A DNA stretch of 64,000 nt. It comes from Streptomyces venezuelae (lineage in GTDB: Bacteria; Actinomycetota; Actinomycetes; Streptomycetales; Streptomycetaceae). The position numbers were made by a program, and so were the translations under genes. The DNA lies in the NCBI RefSeq assembly GCF_008642335.1, contig NZ_CP029191.1, positions 7,316,001 through 7,380,000 of the forward strand, in the 5' to 3' direction. The stretch's first letter is position 1. The number at the start of each line of letters is the position of its first letter. Shown piece after piece: positions 8,383-17,002 of the stretch. The notes beneath the pieces were generated by a model. The model was not told where the DNA came from. It saw nothing but the letters and a program-made list of their open reading frames with translations, and searched no databases.

Positions 8383-9591
8383 TCAGACGGATGAGGCGGT
8401 GGGGAACGTGACGGGCAGTGCGGCCAGCGCCCGGTGGAAGGGTCCGGGACGGCGGACCAGGTTCTCCGGGGCGGTGGCGAGGTCCATCTCGGGCAGCGCG
8501 TCGAGCAGGTGCGTGATGGCCGTCTCGGCGATGAGGTAGGCGTGCGGACGCGCCGGGCAGGCGTGCGGCCCGGTGCTCCAGGACAGGTGCGCGCGGTTGC
8601 TCGCGGTGTGCTGGTCGCCGAGTGCGGGATCGTTGTTGCAGGCGGCCATCGAGATGACGACCGGCTGGTGCGCGGGCAGCAGGAACCCGTCGACGTCGAC
8701 GGGGTGCGGCGGATAGCTGATGCAGTAGTTCGCAAGCGGCGGGTCGGTGTACAGCACCGTGTCGAGCGCCTCGCGGACGGAGGAGCCGCCCGCGTGCAGG
8801 TCGCCGGAGAACTGGTCGTCCGTGAGGACCTTCAGGACGGTGTTGGCGATCAGGTTGGTCAGGGGCTCGATCCCGGCGCCGTACAACGTGACGAGCTGGT
8901 GGGCCATCTCGACGTCGTCGAGCGCCGCCTCGTGCGCGAGGAGCCGCGAGGTGATGTCGTCGCCGGGCTGCTGGTGGCGCAGCGCCACCAGGTCGGCGAC
9001 CGCCTGGGAGAGGATCTGGTTGCCGCTCGCGGCGTCCACGCCCTCGAAGATCTTCGCCATGCCGTCGGCGATGCGGCGGCCCATCTCGTCCGGGCAGCCG
9101 AGCAGGGCGCTCAGGACGCGGAAGGCGATGGGCCAGGCGTACTGGGTCAGCAGGTCGGCGCCTTCGGCGTCCCGGAACTCGGCGATCGTCGCGTCGGCGA
9201 CCTTCTCGACGACGGTACGCAGCTCGTGCTGGTCGACGGCGTTGATCGCGGCACTGTTCGCCGACCGGTAGCGGGTGTGCGCGGGACCCGCCGAGCGCAG
9301 CGCGTTGGGGCGGTGCTCCATCATCGGGCGGACCGGGCAGGTCTCCGGGACGGACTGCTCCCACACCCGCGGATCGGCGGGGAACCGCAGGGGATCGTTG
9401 AGGATCCGCCGGGCCTGCGCGTAGCCGATGACGAGGGTCGCGGGGACGCCGGGAACGAGGTCCACCGGCACGAACGGCCCGAACTCGGCCCGCATGCGCG
9501 CGTACGCGGCGTGCGGATCGGCCGCGAACTCGGCCTCGTGCAGGGCGATCCGGCGCTCGGGCGCCACATCGATCGTGGTCGGGGTGGTCAC
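8383..9591 (-). CDS. Atypical cytochrome P450 (CYP157-like) lacking ExxR, conservon
   Basis: 402 residues from a GTG that overlaps the stop of the GTPase gene (GTGA). The heme loop is 'WSTGPHACPARPHAYLIAE' with its Cys. The K-helix, where P450s carry E-x-x-R, reads 'VREALDTVLYTDPPLANY': Asp and Leu stand where Glu and Arg should be. Streptomyces CYP157 proteins are known for loss of the ExxR motif, so this fits that family rather than being decay; the frame is intact and the gene is tightly packed. Also the I-helix ('LYGAGIEPLTNLIAN') has no acid-alcohol pair. Whether it binds oxygen productively is open. Confidence 0.8.
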   Translation of the reverse strand: MTTPTTIDVAPERRIALHEAEFAADPHAAYARMRAEFGPFVPVDLVPGVPATLVIGYAQARRILNDPLRFPADPRVWEQSVPETCPVRPMMEHRPNALRSAGPAHTRYRSANSAAINAVDQHELRTVVEKVADATIAEFRDAEGADLLTQYAWPIAFRVLSALLGCPDEMGRRIADGMAKIFEGVDAASGNQILSQAVADLVALRHQQPGDDITSRLLAHEAALDDVEMAHQLVTLYGAGIEPLTNLIANTVLKVLTDDQFSGDLHAGGSSVREALDTVLYTDPPLANYCISYPPHPVDVDGFLLPAHQPVVISMAACNNDPALGDQHTASNRAHLSWSTGPHACPARPHAYLIAETAITHLLDALPEMDLATAPENLVRRPGPFHRALAALPVTFPTASSV

Positions 9592-10199
9592 GGGCGGGGC
9601 TCCAAAACGGGTGCGTGCAACTCGGTCAGGTACTCGCAGAGGGTGATCAGGGCCAGGACGCTGGACGTGCCGTCCCGCGCGTCACACGTCGTCAGCGGCG
9701 TGTGCGGGTCCAGGTCGAGGGCCTGCCGGATCTCGTCCAGGTCGTAGCGTGGCGCGTCGTCGAACAGGTTGATCGCCACCGCGTACGGCGTGCCCTGCTC
9801 CTCGTGCAGGGCGAGGATCTCGAAGGACGCCTCCAGGTTGCGGGTGTCGACCAGGACCAGCGCGCCGAGGGCGCCCTCGGTCAGCCCCGCCCACATGGGG
9901 CGGAAGCGGCCCTGGCCGGGTGTGCCGAACAGGTAGAGGACCAGGGCGTCGCTGAGGTGCAGCCGCCCGAAGTCCATGCCGACCGTCGTGGTCGTCTTGC
10001 GCGGGGTGCGCGCCAGATCGTCGACTCCCTCGCTGGCCTGCGTGATCCGCTCCTCCATGCGCAGCGGCGGGATCTGGGAGACGCTGCCCACGAATGTCGT
10101 CTTGCCGACGGCGAAACTCCCCGAGATCACGATCTTCGCGGACCGGGTCACGCCGGGTGGCACATAGATGAGGCCGTCAGACGAGGGCGCGGAGACCAC
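9588..10199 (-). CDS. cvnD: Conservon Ras-like GTPase CvnD
   Basis: 203 residues. GTG 10199 is chosen because AGGAGG lies seven bases upstream. G1/P-loop is 'ISGSFAVGKTTFVG', the G3 region is 'LVLYLFGTPGQGRFRPMW', and G4 is 'AINLFDD' (N-x-x-D with Leu instead of Lys). This is the small GTPase of the four-gene conservon, distantly MglA-like. By work on Streptomyces conservons these proteins form a membrane-associated signalling set with CvnA-C, a bacterial counterpart of G-protein modules. It overlaps cvnC by 23 bases. Confidence 0.92.
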   Translation of the reverse strand: MVSAPSSDGLIYVPPGVTRSAKIVISGSFAVGKTTFVGSVSQIPPLRMEERITQASEGVDDLARTPRKTTTTVGMDFGRLHLSDALVLYLFGTPGQGRFRPMWAGLTEGALGALVLVDTRNLEASFEILALHEEQGTPYAVAINLFDDAPRYDLDEIRQALDLDPHTPLTTCDARDGTSSVLALITLCEYLTELHAPVLEPRP

Positions 10200-10533
10200 G
10201 CAGTACCTCCTGGAGCAGATCGGTTTGTGGTTGGTCCTCACCCGCGTCGACGGGGCGGGCCAACAGGCCCTCGTCGATGAGGGAGGAGACGAGGATGCGG
10301 ACCGTGGAGGGAGGGAACTCCAGGGCCGCCGCGATGTCCGCGACCGCGAGGCCCCCGCCCATGGACCGGTCGAAGAGGCCCATGACCCGCCGGGCGTCCG
10401 CGCCCAGGCCCTCGGCCGAGCCGCTCGCGGCGATCACCACGGTCTCCAGGCGCACATCCGGATCGGCGCGGACCCGTCCGTCGGTACGGACGTAGGGCCT
10501 GACCAGGTCCGGGTCCCGCCGCGGGCCGCTCAC
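10177..10533 (-). CDS. cvnC: Conservon DUF742 protein CvnC
   Basis: 118 residues, ATGA overlap with cvnB. It has the DUF742 pattern: an N-terminal 'DPDLVRPYVRTDGRV', a winged-helix-like centre 'ALEFPPSTVRILVSSLIDEGLLA', and a conserved tail 'DLLQEVLRGLRALV'. Known conservons place a DUF742 protein between the roadblock protein and the GTPase, as here. It probably bridges the complex; no catalytic residues are expected. Confidence 0.92.
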   Translation of the reverse strand: MSGPRRDPDLVRPYVRTDGRVRADPDVRLETVVIAASGSAEGLGADARRVMGLFDRSMGGGLAVADIAAALEFPPSTVRILVSSLIDEGLLARPVDAGEDQPQTDLLQEVLRGLRALV

Positions 10534-10952
10534 GTCGTCGGCAGGCCGAGCTCGGAAGGCTGCCGCGGCGCGACCTTCATCTCGTGGCCCACCCGCTGGG
10601 CCAGCTCCAGCATGTGATGGGTGATCAGGCCGATGTCGGCGTCGGGCCCCGTGGTCTGCACCGACAGCATCGTGTTGCCGCCCGCCTGGGTGATCAGCCC
10701 CACGTGGTTGGTGAGCTCGATCAGGGCCTGCCGGGTGCCCCCGCCGCCGGTCTCCTCGTCGTAGGCGAGGGCGGCGGCGCGGACGGCCGCGGTGATCGCG
10801 GCGAACTTCTCCGCCTCGTCCTGCCCGATCCCGGCCGTGCGGGAGTGCAGCAGACCGTCGGAGCTCATCAGCACCGCGTGCCGGACGCCTTCGATGGACC
10901 CCAAAGCGCGGTCCAGCAGCCAGCCAAGTTCGTTGCCGGTGGTCACGGTCAT
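10530..10952 (-). CDS. cvnB: Conservon roadblock/LC7 protein CvnB
   Basis: 140 residues, ATGA overlap with cvnA. The sequence 'LGWLLDRALGSIEGVRHAVLMSSDGLLHSRTAGI' followed by 'GGNTMLSVQTTGPDADIGLITHHMLELAQRVG' is a roadblock/LC7 fold, the class of MglB. By analogy with MglB it is a candidate GTPase-activating or dimer-platform partner for CvnD. Its place, second in the operon, is the standard conservon order. Confidence 0.92.
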   Translation of the reverse strand: MTVTTGNELGWLLDRALGSIEGVRHAVLMSSDGLLHSRTAGIGQDEAEKFAAITAAVRAAALAYDEETGGGGTRQALIELTNHVGLITQAGGNTMLSVQTTGPDADIGLITHHMLELAQRVGHEMKVAPRQPSELGLPTT

Positions 10953-12334
10953 GCTCCTTCGTGCGAGGTGGTCGGGTCTTCGGTGCGCGCGCTGCGTGTC
11001 CCCTTCGCCCAGGCCGCGGCGATGGACGGGCGTCCCGGCGCCGCCGCCCCGCCGTCGGACGCCGCGGGACGCGGGCTCGCGGCGGGGCTCCTGCGCGACC
11101 GGACGGCCAGACCGCTGGCGGTGGTGCGCTTCGCGGGCGCCGGTGCGGGCGCCTGTGCGGCAGCGGGTGCTGCCGGGGCCGGACGCGCGGGGGCCGGCTC
11201 GGCGGCCGCGGGCCTGGGGGCGGCGGCGGGCGGGGCGGACGCGGTCAACAGGCTCTTGGGGATGAACATGTACACACGCGTGCCGCCGAAGGGGTTCGGT
11301 GCCTCCAGGTCGATACGGAACCCGTAGTCACCGGCGAGCGCGGCGGCCGCCCGCAGACCGGTCTGCGGGTGCGCGCCGAGCTGGTTGATGTCGTCGCGCC
11401 GGACACCCGTCAGGATCTCCCTGGCCCACGTCAACTGCTCCTCGTTCATGCGCAGACCGGCGTCGTCGACGATGACCGACACCCCGTGGTGCCCCTCCTG
11501 GAAGGCGACGTGCACCTTGGCCGACGAAGGGGAGTAGCGCACCGCGTTGTCCAGGAGCACCGCCAGCGCGTGCACGATCGGCCCGACCGCCCGGCTGGTC
11601 ACCGTGACGCCGAGCTCCTGGTGCTCGACCCGCTCGTACTCCTCGATGCTGCCCATCGCGGCCCGCACCACATCGGTCATCGGCGTCGCGGGCCAGCGGC
11701 GCGACAGCTTGCCGCCGGACAGCACCACGTAGTTCTGGGCGACCAGCAGCATCTGCTGCGTGGGGTGGTCGATGCCGACGAGCGTCTCGTACGCCTCGTC
11801 GCCCTCGTGCCGCCGCACGCCCTGGCTCACGCGCTGGCTGAGCTTCGACGCCATGCCCACCATCGCGGACGAGACGGCGCGCACGGCCGCGCGGCTGGAC
11901 TCCTCTGCGCTCTGGCGGGCGCGGGCGGCCTCGCTCCGCGCGCTCTCCCGCGCCTCGGTGATCTGTGAACTCGTGCTGGTCTGCGCGTCGTACTGCACCT
12001 TGCGCACCGTGTGCGCCGCCGAGTTGGCGAGTTCGGTGAGCCGCTGCGCGAGCGCGGTGTTCACCAGCGGCTCCGGCAGTTCGATGTCGACACCGTGACC
12101 GGTGCCGAGACGCTCCGCCTCGGCGCCCAGCCTGGGAATGACCCCACCGGCGAGCTGCGCCAGGACGTGCTCGGTGGCGTGCTGTCGTCTGGTGATCTCC
12201 TCGGCCTGTACGCGGAGGCGGCCGTTCTCGGCGCGTTCGCCTCGGTACCGGTCCCAGAACCGCCAGGCCGCGCCGCCGGCGGCCAAGGCCAGCACCGAGG
12301 GCACCACGGAGGTGGCCTGTATGAGGTCTGTCAT
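10949..12334 (-). CDS. cvnA: Conservon sensor kinase-like ATPase CvnA
   Basis: 461 residues from ATG 12334 (a GTG directly before it is also possible; GAGG sits better for the ATG). One membrane segment near the N-terminus ('SVVPSVLALAAGGAAWRFW') is followed by a coiled helical region with many Ala/Glu/Arg, and a HATPase domain around residues 245-370 ('VHALAVLLDNAVRYSPSSAKVHV' N-box, 'VIVDDAGLRM' G1-like). I see no clear phospho-accepting His box, normal for CvnA. The C-terminus is an Ala/Pro-rich, probably disordered tail. First gene of cvnA-B-C-D-P450-P450. Confidence 0.9.
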   Translation of the reverse strand: MTDLIQATSVVPSVLALAAGGAAWRFWDRYRGERAENGRLRVQAEEITRRQHATEHVLAQLAGGVIPRLGAEAERLGTGHGVDIELPEPLVNTALAQRLTELANSAAHTVRKVQYDAQTSTSSQITEARESARSEAARARQSAEESSRAAVRAVSSAMVGMASKLSQRVSQGVRRHEGDEAYETLVGIDHPTQQMLLVAQNYVVLSGGKLSRRWPATPMTDVVRAAMGSIEEYERVEHQELGVTVTSRAVGPIVHALAVLLDNAVRYSPSSAKVHVAFQEGHHGVSVIVDDAGLRMNEEQLTWAREILTGVRRDDINQLGAHPQTGLRAAAALAGDYGFRIDLEAPNPFGGTRVYMFIPKSLLTASAPPAAAPRPAAAEPAPARPAPAAPAAAQAPAPAPAKRTTASGLAVRSRRSPAASPRPAASDGGAAAPGRPSIAAAWAKGTRSARTEDPTTSHEGA

Positions 12335-12788
12335 CACGTCCTCAAGGTGTGAATGGGGGTGGGGCGGCCGTGGGCCGCCGGGCCGGGGACACCACTCGGC
12401 GCGCGCGGCCGGCCGGGGTGGGCCGAGCCGTCCGACGGCCGCGCTGGTACGCCGGCCGTCCCGCGCCGGAGGGCAGCCCTGTGGGGGGTGGGGGCAGGGC
12501 TCGCGCCAACTACGGAAGCCGGTGGGCGCAACGAGACCGAGGCCGGATCGGGAGTCCGACCTGAATCACCGTACTCATCAATTGCTTCCTGGCTTCCCTC
12601 GGTTGCTGCGGTCTTCCCATGGCACACGTTTTCGGCCAATTGACTGATAAAAACAGCCAGTTGGCTTCCGCTTGGCAACGATATCTTGTCGTGTCCATCG
12701 TCCGGGGTCCAGATGACCAAGGACCCGCTGGGAGCATTCGTGGTCGCGCGTCGGCCATCCGTGATCCACAGCGTCTAGGCTTCCCGGC
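12335..12788. promoter_or_regulatory. 454-bp divergent intergenic region with a 12-bp inverted repeat
   Basis: No credible gene here. The half near cvnA is GC-rich. The middle (12580-12700) is clearly AT-richer than its surroundings and probably carries the divergent promoters for the conservon and for the 12789 gene. It contains an inverted repeat at 12635-12646 and 12654-12665 (GCCAATTGACTG / CAGCCAGTTGGC, two mismatches) around a 7-base ATAAAAA spacer, a possible regulator site. Confidence 0.4.
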
Positions 12789-13148
12789 ATGGAGCAGCGC
12801 GAGATCATGCAACGAGTCGTCGGCATCCTGACGGAAGCGCTCGAGATGCGCCGACAGGCACGCGAGAACCCGGACGGCGAGATCGACAACAGCGGTGCGG
12901 TGGGCGCCATGCTCGAGGAGATGCTGCCGCCCATCGAGATCCCCGCCGACGCCACGCCCATCGAGGTGGCGGCGGTGGTGGGCCAGGAGCTGGGCCCCGT
13001 GATCGAACAGATCACGTCCGCCTTCGCCCTCTCCTTCGCACAGCTCGCCGAAGTCCACGACGAGGGGCGCACGGACGTGACGTCCGCGGACGTACTGCGG
13101 TCGATCGCACTGCACTTCGAGAACGAGGAGCACGAAGAGGGCGAGTAG
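12789..13148 (+). CDS. Small acidic protein of unknown function
   Basis: 119 residues, start ATG 12789. I do not recognise a family. The protein is mostly helical by composition, rich in Glu/Asp, with no membrane segment, no Cys and no signal peptide; it ends in an acidic run 'FENEEHEEGE'. The middle is 'MLEEMLPPIEIPADATPIEVAAVVG'. It is divergent from the conservon and is followed by a strong hairpin (13155-13187), so it is probably transcribed alone. Intact frame, GC-rich third positions and a start near the AT-rich promoter region support a real gene. Confidence 0.6.
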   Translation: MEQREIMQRVVGILTEALEMRRQARENPDGEIDNSGAVGAMLEEMLPPIEIPADATPIEVAAVVGQELGPVIEQITSAFALSFAQLAEVHDEGRTDVTSADVLRSIALHFENEEHEEGE

Positions 13149-13154
13149 GCTGCG

Positions 13155-13187
13155 CGTAATGTGCTGCGGCGGGCAGCACCCATTACG
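13155..13187 (+). terminator. Strong hairpin just before the GNAT ribosome site
   Basis: Stem CGTAATG-TGCTGC pairs with GCAGCA-CC-CATTACG around loop GGCGG; only two bases (CC) bulge. It begins seven bases after the 12789 gene stop and ends four bases before the GGAGG of the next gene. It could end transcription of the upstream gene or act as a leader hairpin that limits ribosome access. Confidence 0.55.
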
Positions 13188-13199
13188 TGTGGAGGTCGC

Positions 13200-13844
13200 G
13201 TGGATACGGCGATGGTGCGGGCCTGGGTCGACGGCTGGGTCGTCTCGCGCGGGTCGGCACCCGCGGTGGAGCAGCCGTGGGGGTACACGATCGATGTCGG
13301 CCTGCCCCACCACGTGACCCGGCACGTCCTGCCCGAGGCCGACGAGACCGTCACCCGCCGTCTCGTGGAGAAGACGACGGCCCCCGGCACCTGGCTGAAA
13401 GTGTTCGAGGCCCCGGAGACCGTCGCCCCCTGGCTCACACCCGAGTGGGCCTTCGACGACCCCTGCTTCCTCATGTCGACGACCCTGCGCACCAGGGCGA
13501 CGGACCTCCCGACCGGCTACCGGCTCCGCACATGGAGCCGGGGCGGCGTGACCCGCGCCCTCGTCCTGGCCGCGGACGGCTCCTTCGCCGCTCACGGCCA
13601 GGCCGCGGGACTCCCCGGCGCCGAGACCGTCGTCTTCGACCAGATAGAGACCGCGTCGGCACACCGCCGCAAGGGCCTCGGACGCACCGTCATGAACGCC
13701 CTGGCGCACGCGTCGTGCGAGACGGGCGCCCGCGGCGGGGTGCTCGGCGCGACGGTCGCGGGACGCGGCTTGTACGAGTCGCTCGGCTGGGCGGTCGAGG
13801 CACCGCTCACCGGCGTCTGCCTCAAGTCGCCCGAGACGGACTGA
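13200..13844 (+). CDS. GNAT N-acetyltransferase
   Basis: 214 residues from GTG 13200, with GGAGG four bases before it. The C-terminal half has a GNAT acetyl-CoA site: 'VFDQIETASAHRRKGLGRTVMNALAHASCETGARGGVLGAT', in which 'RRKGLG' is the Q/RxxGxG/A pyrophosphate loop, then 'GRGLYESLGWAVEAPL'. The N-terminal ~100 residues, including 'FLMSTTLRT', probably form the acceptor-binding part. Acceptor unknown. The hairpin before the ribosome site may affect its expression. Confidence 0.75.
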   Translation: MDTAMVRAWVDGWVVSRGSAPAVEQPWGYTIDVGLPHHVTRHVLPEADETVTRRLVEKTTAPGTWLKVFEAPETVAPWLTPEWAFDDPCFLMSTTLRTRATDLPTGYRLRTWSRGGVTRALVLAADGSFAAHGQAAGLPGAETVVFDQIETASAHRRKGLGRTVMNALAHASCETGARGGVLGATVAGRGLYESLGWAVEAPLTGVCLKSPETD

Positions 13845-13856
13845 GGGGCACCGCTC

Positions 13857-14408
13857 ATGGAGTTCTTCTGCTACCACCGCGACAGACCCGGCTCGCTGCC
13901 GTTGCGCGAGGAGCTGGGGGAGGAGCACTGGTCGTACATGGACCGGTATGCCGCCCAGCTGATCGCCCGCGGCCCGACCTTCGCCGACGACGGCGAGACC
14001 CCCTCCGGCAGCGTGCACATCGTCGACCTGCCGGACCCCGCCGCCGCCCGCGCGTTCGCCCACGACGAGCCCAACCAGCAGGCAGGCGTGTACCGGGACG
14101 TCCTCCTCCGCCGGTGGCGCGACATGCTCGGCCGCACCATGTGGGACTTCCCCGGCGGCCGCACCGGAGGCGACCGCCACCTCGTCCTCGGCCTGGGCCC
14201 GGACCGCCCCGACGGCCTCCCCACACCACCCGGCGACCAGGACGAGCTGATCGCGTACGGGCCCCTGCTGTCCGACGACGGCACCGCATGGCTCGGCACG
14301 GCCGTGCTGCTCCGGGCCCCGGACCCGGAGACGGCACGCGCCGTGCTGGCCCCGGACCGGTACGCCGACATCGAGGTCCACGACTGGGAGTTCGGCGGAC
14401 GCCGGTGA
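13857..14408 (+). CDS. YCII-related domain protein
   Basis: 183 residues, ATG 13857 with a GAGGGG upstream, 12 bases after the GNAT stop, so probably one operon. Two YCII-like halves can be seen: 'MEFFCYHRDRPGSLPLREELGEEHWSYMDRYAAQLIARGPTFADDG...GSVHIVDLPDPAAARAFAHDEPNQQAGVYRDV' and, after residue ~100, 'DELIAYGPLLSDDGTAWLGTAVLLRAPDPETARAVL'. The YCII fold is related to muconolactone isomerase; most members have no known reaction. The His-Asp pairs seen in active YCII proteins are only partly kept in the first half. Confidence 0.65.
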   Translation: MEFFCYHRDRPGSLPLREELGEEHWSYMDRYAAQLIARGPTFADDGETPSGSVHIVDLPDPAAARAFAHDEPNQQAGVYRDVLLRRWRDMLGRTMWDFPGGRTGGDRHLVLGLGPDRPDGLPTPPGDQDELIAYGPLLSDDGTAWLGTAVLLRAPDPETARAVLAPDRYADIEVHDWEFGGRR

Positions 14409-14435
14409 GCGGCGCCCGCCGGTGACGGCGGCGGG

Positions 14436-15575
14436 TCAGCGGCCGTCGAGCAGAGGGCGCAGTGCCGTCGCGAGGCGTTCGTATTCGGTCGGTGTGTTGT
14501 AGATCTGTCCGCAGACACGGATGCCGCCGCCGTTCGGCCAGGGCCAGATCAGGACGCGGAACCCCAGCCGGGCGGCTATCTCCTCACGCAGGGACGCCGC
14601 CTCGTCCGGGGTGCGGGCCAGGCCGGGGGGCAGGCGCAGGGCGCGCATGGCCAGCCGGTCGTCGGCGGGGAGCGGGGTCAGTCCCGGCAGCGCGGAGAGG
14701 AGTTCGGCGCCGTACGCCGCGAGGGCGCTGTTGTGGGCGCGCACGCGGTCGGGGCCGAGCGAGGCGATGAGGTCGAGGCCCTCGGGCGCGGCGAGCAGGC
14801 CCGTGTAGTCGGCGGTCGCCCGGTACTCGACGGAGCGGGGGAAGCCGCGGCCGTCCTCCCAGGAGGGCACGGGCGCGGGCACCCGGTCCCGGTGTGCGGG
14901 GGCCACCACGAGCACCGCGCTGCCCGGTGGCGCGTACGCCCACTTGTGCAGGTTGCCGAACCAGAAGTCGGGCGCCCCGGCGAGCGGGTCGGCGAGCATG
15001 CCGGGGGCATGGGCGCCGTCCACGACCGTGGCCACCCCGCGTTCGGCGAGGTCGGCCAGGAGCGCGGGCGTGGCGATGAAGCGGGCGGTGGGCGAGCTGA
15101 TGTGGTCGAGGAGGGCGACGCGGGTGCGCGGGGTGAGGCCGGCGAGCACCGCCTTGCGCACGGCTTCCTCGTCGGGGAGCGCCGGGTCGAGCGGGACGGT
15201 GACGACGCGGGCCCTGCGGGCGGCGGCCGCGACGACCGTGCCGTAGCCGTGGTCGGTGACCAGCACCTCGTCGTCCGGCGCCGGCCGCAGGGCGTCGAGG
15301 GCGAGCCCCGCGGCCTCGGTGGCGTTGGTGACGAGGGCGGCACCCTCGGGGTCGGCACCGAGCCGGGCCGCGATACGGCCGCGGGCGTCCGCGAGCCGGT
15401 CGGGGACGCCGAGGAAGAAGCGGTCCGGATCGGCGGCCGCCTCCTGCGCGATGCTCCGGTGGACCCGGGCGACGGGGACCGGCACGGCGCCGAACGACCC
15501 GTGGTTGAGATGGGCCACGTCGGCGCCGAGCCGGAACAGTTCGGGACCGCCGGGAAAGGCGGCGGGCGCGGTCAC
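14436..15575 (-). CDS. Class V PLP aminotransferase (isopenicillin N epimerase-like)
   Basis: 379 residues from a GTG with GAGG upstream. Fold-type I PLP enzyme: 'FLGVPDRLADARGRIAARLGADPEGAALVTNATEA' at the cofactor phosphate region, 'VVDGAHAPGML' with the Asp that pairs with the pyridine nitrogen, and 'FWFGNLHKWAYAPPGSAVLVV' with the Schiff-base Lys. The start 'FRLGADVAHLNHGSFGAVP' is shared by the isopenicillin-N-epimerase/cysteine desulfurase-like branch. The true substrate is unknown; a racemase, lyase or desulfurase role is all possible. It converges with the YCII gene. Confidence 0.8.
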   Translation of the reverse strand: MTAPAAFPGGPELFRLGADVAHLNHGSFGAVPVPVARVHRSIAQEAAADPDRFFLGVPDRLADARGRIAARLGADPEGAALVTNATEAAGLALDALRPAPDDEVLVTDHGYGTVVAAAARRARVVTVPLDPALPDEEAVRKAVLAGLTPRTRVALLDHISSPTARFIATPALLADLAERGVATVVDGAHAPGMLADPLAGAPDFWFGNLHKWAYAPPGSAVLVVAPAHRDRVPAPVPSWEDGRGFPRSVEYRATADYTGLLAAPEGLDLIASLGPDRVRAHNSALAAYGAELLSALPGLTPLPADDRLAMRALRLPPGLARTPDEAASLREEIAARLGFRVLIWPWPNGGGIRVCGQIYNTPTEYERLATALRPLLDGR

Positions 15576-15687
15576 CGTGCCTCGGGGATGTGGGCGCGGC
15601 CGACCGCGGAGACGTCTGTGCGGAAACGTGTAGGGGCCATGCCACCGATGGTCTCAGCTCGTCCCCGCCGTCAGGCGTGCGGTGCGG

Positions 15688-16824
15688 TCACATCGGGCTC
15701 GTGCGGCGCACGCACTCCTTCACCACCTCCCGGAGGCTGCCCGTGCGCTCCAGCAGTTCCCGCTGCACGCGGGCGCCGTTCCCGTGCTTCAGGAGGTCCT
15801 CCGCGGTGGTGCGGGCCAGGTCGAGGTCGGCCGAGTCCTCCAGGGCGTCGCGGACGTGGTCGAGCAGGCCGCGGACCACCTCGTCGCTCGGGGCGGGGCG
15901 CATGGTGACCGGGTCGAGCAGCGTGTCCTCCAGGCCGGAGCGGGCCGCGCGCCAGGAGGCGAGGCGCAGGGACGCCACGCCGTGGGGGAGCGGCGGGCGC
16001 CCCGCACGCCAGTCGCGTGCGGCCGTCTCGACCAGACCCCGCGCCAGCGTCGCGATCAGGACCGTCGACGTGGCCTCCAGGCAGACGTCCGACACCCGGA
16101 TCTCGACGGTGGGGTAGCGGTGGGAGAGCCGGGCGTCGAAGTAGACCATGCCCCGGTCGCGCAGGACGCCCGTCGCGGTCATCTCCGCGACCTGCTCCTC
16201 GTACCGCTCGGCGGAGCCGAAGATCTCCGTGGGGCCCGCCATCGGCCAGCGGCCCCACACCCTGTTGCGATAGCTGCTGTACTGGCTGTCGTTGCCCTGC
16301 CAGAAGGGCGAGTTGGCGCTCAGCGCGACCAGGACCGGGAGCCAGGACCTGATGCGGTCGATGACCGCCACGCCCTCCTCGTCCGAGTCGACCGACACAT
16401 GGACGTGGCAGCCGCCCGTCAGCTGCTCCTGTGTCGTCAGGCCGAACTGCTCCTCCATCCACTGGAAGCGGCTGCCCGTGTTCACCGCCGGGCTCACGGG
16501 CAGCGGCGAGGTGGCGAGCGCGGCCACCGCCGCTCCCACGTCGCCGGCGTGCCGTGCCGCGTCCGCGCGCCAGCGGGCCACCTCGTCCGCGAGGTCGCCC
16601 ATGTCGGAGCGTGGCTGCGTGGCGAATTCGAGCTGCTGCCCGTGGAGCTCCCTCTCGAAGGTCTCCTCCTCGGGCTCGCGGTAGTCGTCGGCCTGCTTCT
16701 CGGCGCCGGAGTTCTCCCCGGTGTCCCTGGCCGCCCGGGCCAGGACGGCCGAGGACAGGGCCCGGGGCTCGCCGCTCTCACGGTCGACCAGGAGGAGCTC
16801 CTCCTCCACTCCTACAGTGCGCAA
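15688..16824 (-). CDS. YbdK-type carboxylate-amine ligase (GCS2 family)
   Basis: 378 residues from TTG 16824. TTG is chosen because the family begins 'RTVGVEEELLLVD', which carries the first ATP/metal-binding glutamates; the ribosome site is weak. Other family marks are 'TGGCHVHVSVDSDEEGVAVIDRIRSWLPVLVALSANSPFWQG' and 'PTVEIRVSDVCLEATSTVLIATLARGLVETA'. GCS2 enzymes join glutamate or a similar acid to an amine through a gamma-glutamyl phosphate; YbdK has weak glutamate-cysteine ligase activity. Actinomycetes make mycothiol, so the true substrate here may differ. A single gene, not obviously in an operon. Confidence 0.85.
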   Translation of the reverse strand: MRTVGVEEELLLVDRESGEPRALSSAVLARAARDTGENSGAEKQADDYREPEEETFERELHGQQLEFATQPRSDMGDLADEVARWRADAARHAGDVGAAVAALATSPLPVSPAVNTGSRFQWMEEQFGLTTQEQLTGGCHVHVSVDSDEEGVAVIDRIRSWLPVLVALSANSPFWQGNDSQYSSYRNRVWGRWPMAGPTEIFGSAERYEEQVAEMTATGVLRDRGMVYFDARLSHRYPTVEIRVSDVCLEATSTVLIATLARGLVETAARDWRAGRPPLPHGVASLRLASWRAARSGLEDTLLDPVTMRPAPSDEVVRGLLDHVRDALEDSADLDLARTTAEDLLKHGNGARVQRELLERTGSLREVVKECVRRTSPM

Positions 16825-17002
16825 AGGAGACGCCTCTCTTCCATGTCACGTCGCGGCGTCTGCCGCGTTTCTTCCGTGGCCGCGCGGACACTCCGTCCGG
16901 GACCGTGAGACCCCTGTACCCCCGGACGGGATCCGCAGCCGTACGGTGGAGCGGCGGGTCGCCGGAGGTTTCGAGACGAGTCGTTCGGCAAACCGATCAT
17001 TT

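Noticed and set aside
9588..12334. Reading the conservon as an ordinary two-component system
   Set aside because: No receiver domain or His box; roadblock, DUF742 and GTPase genes in fixed order define a conservon.
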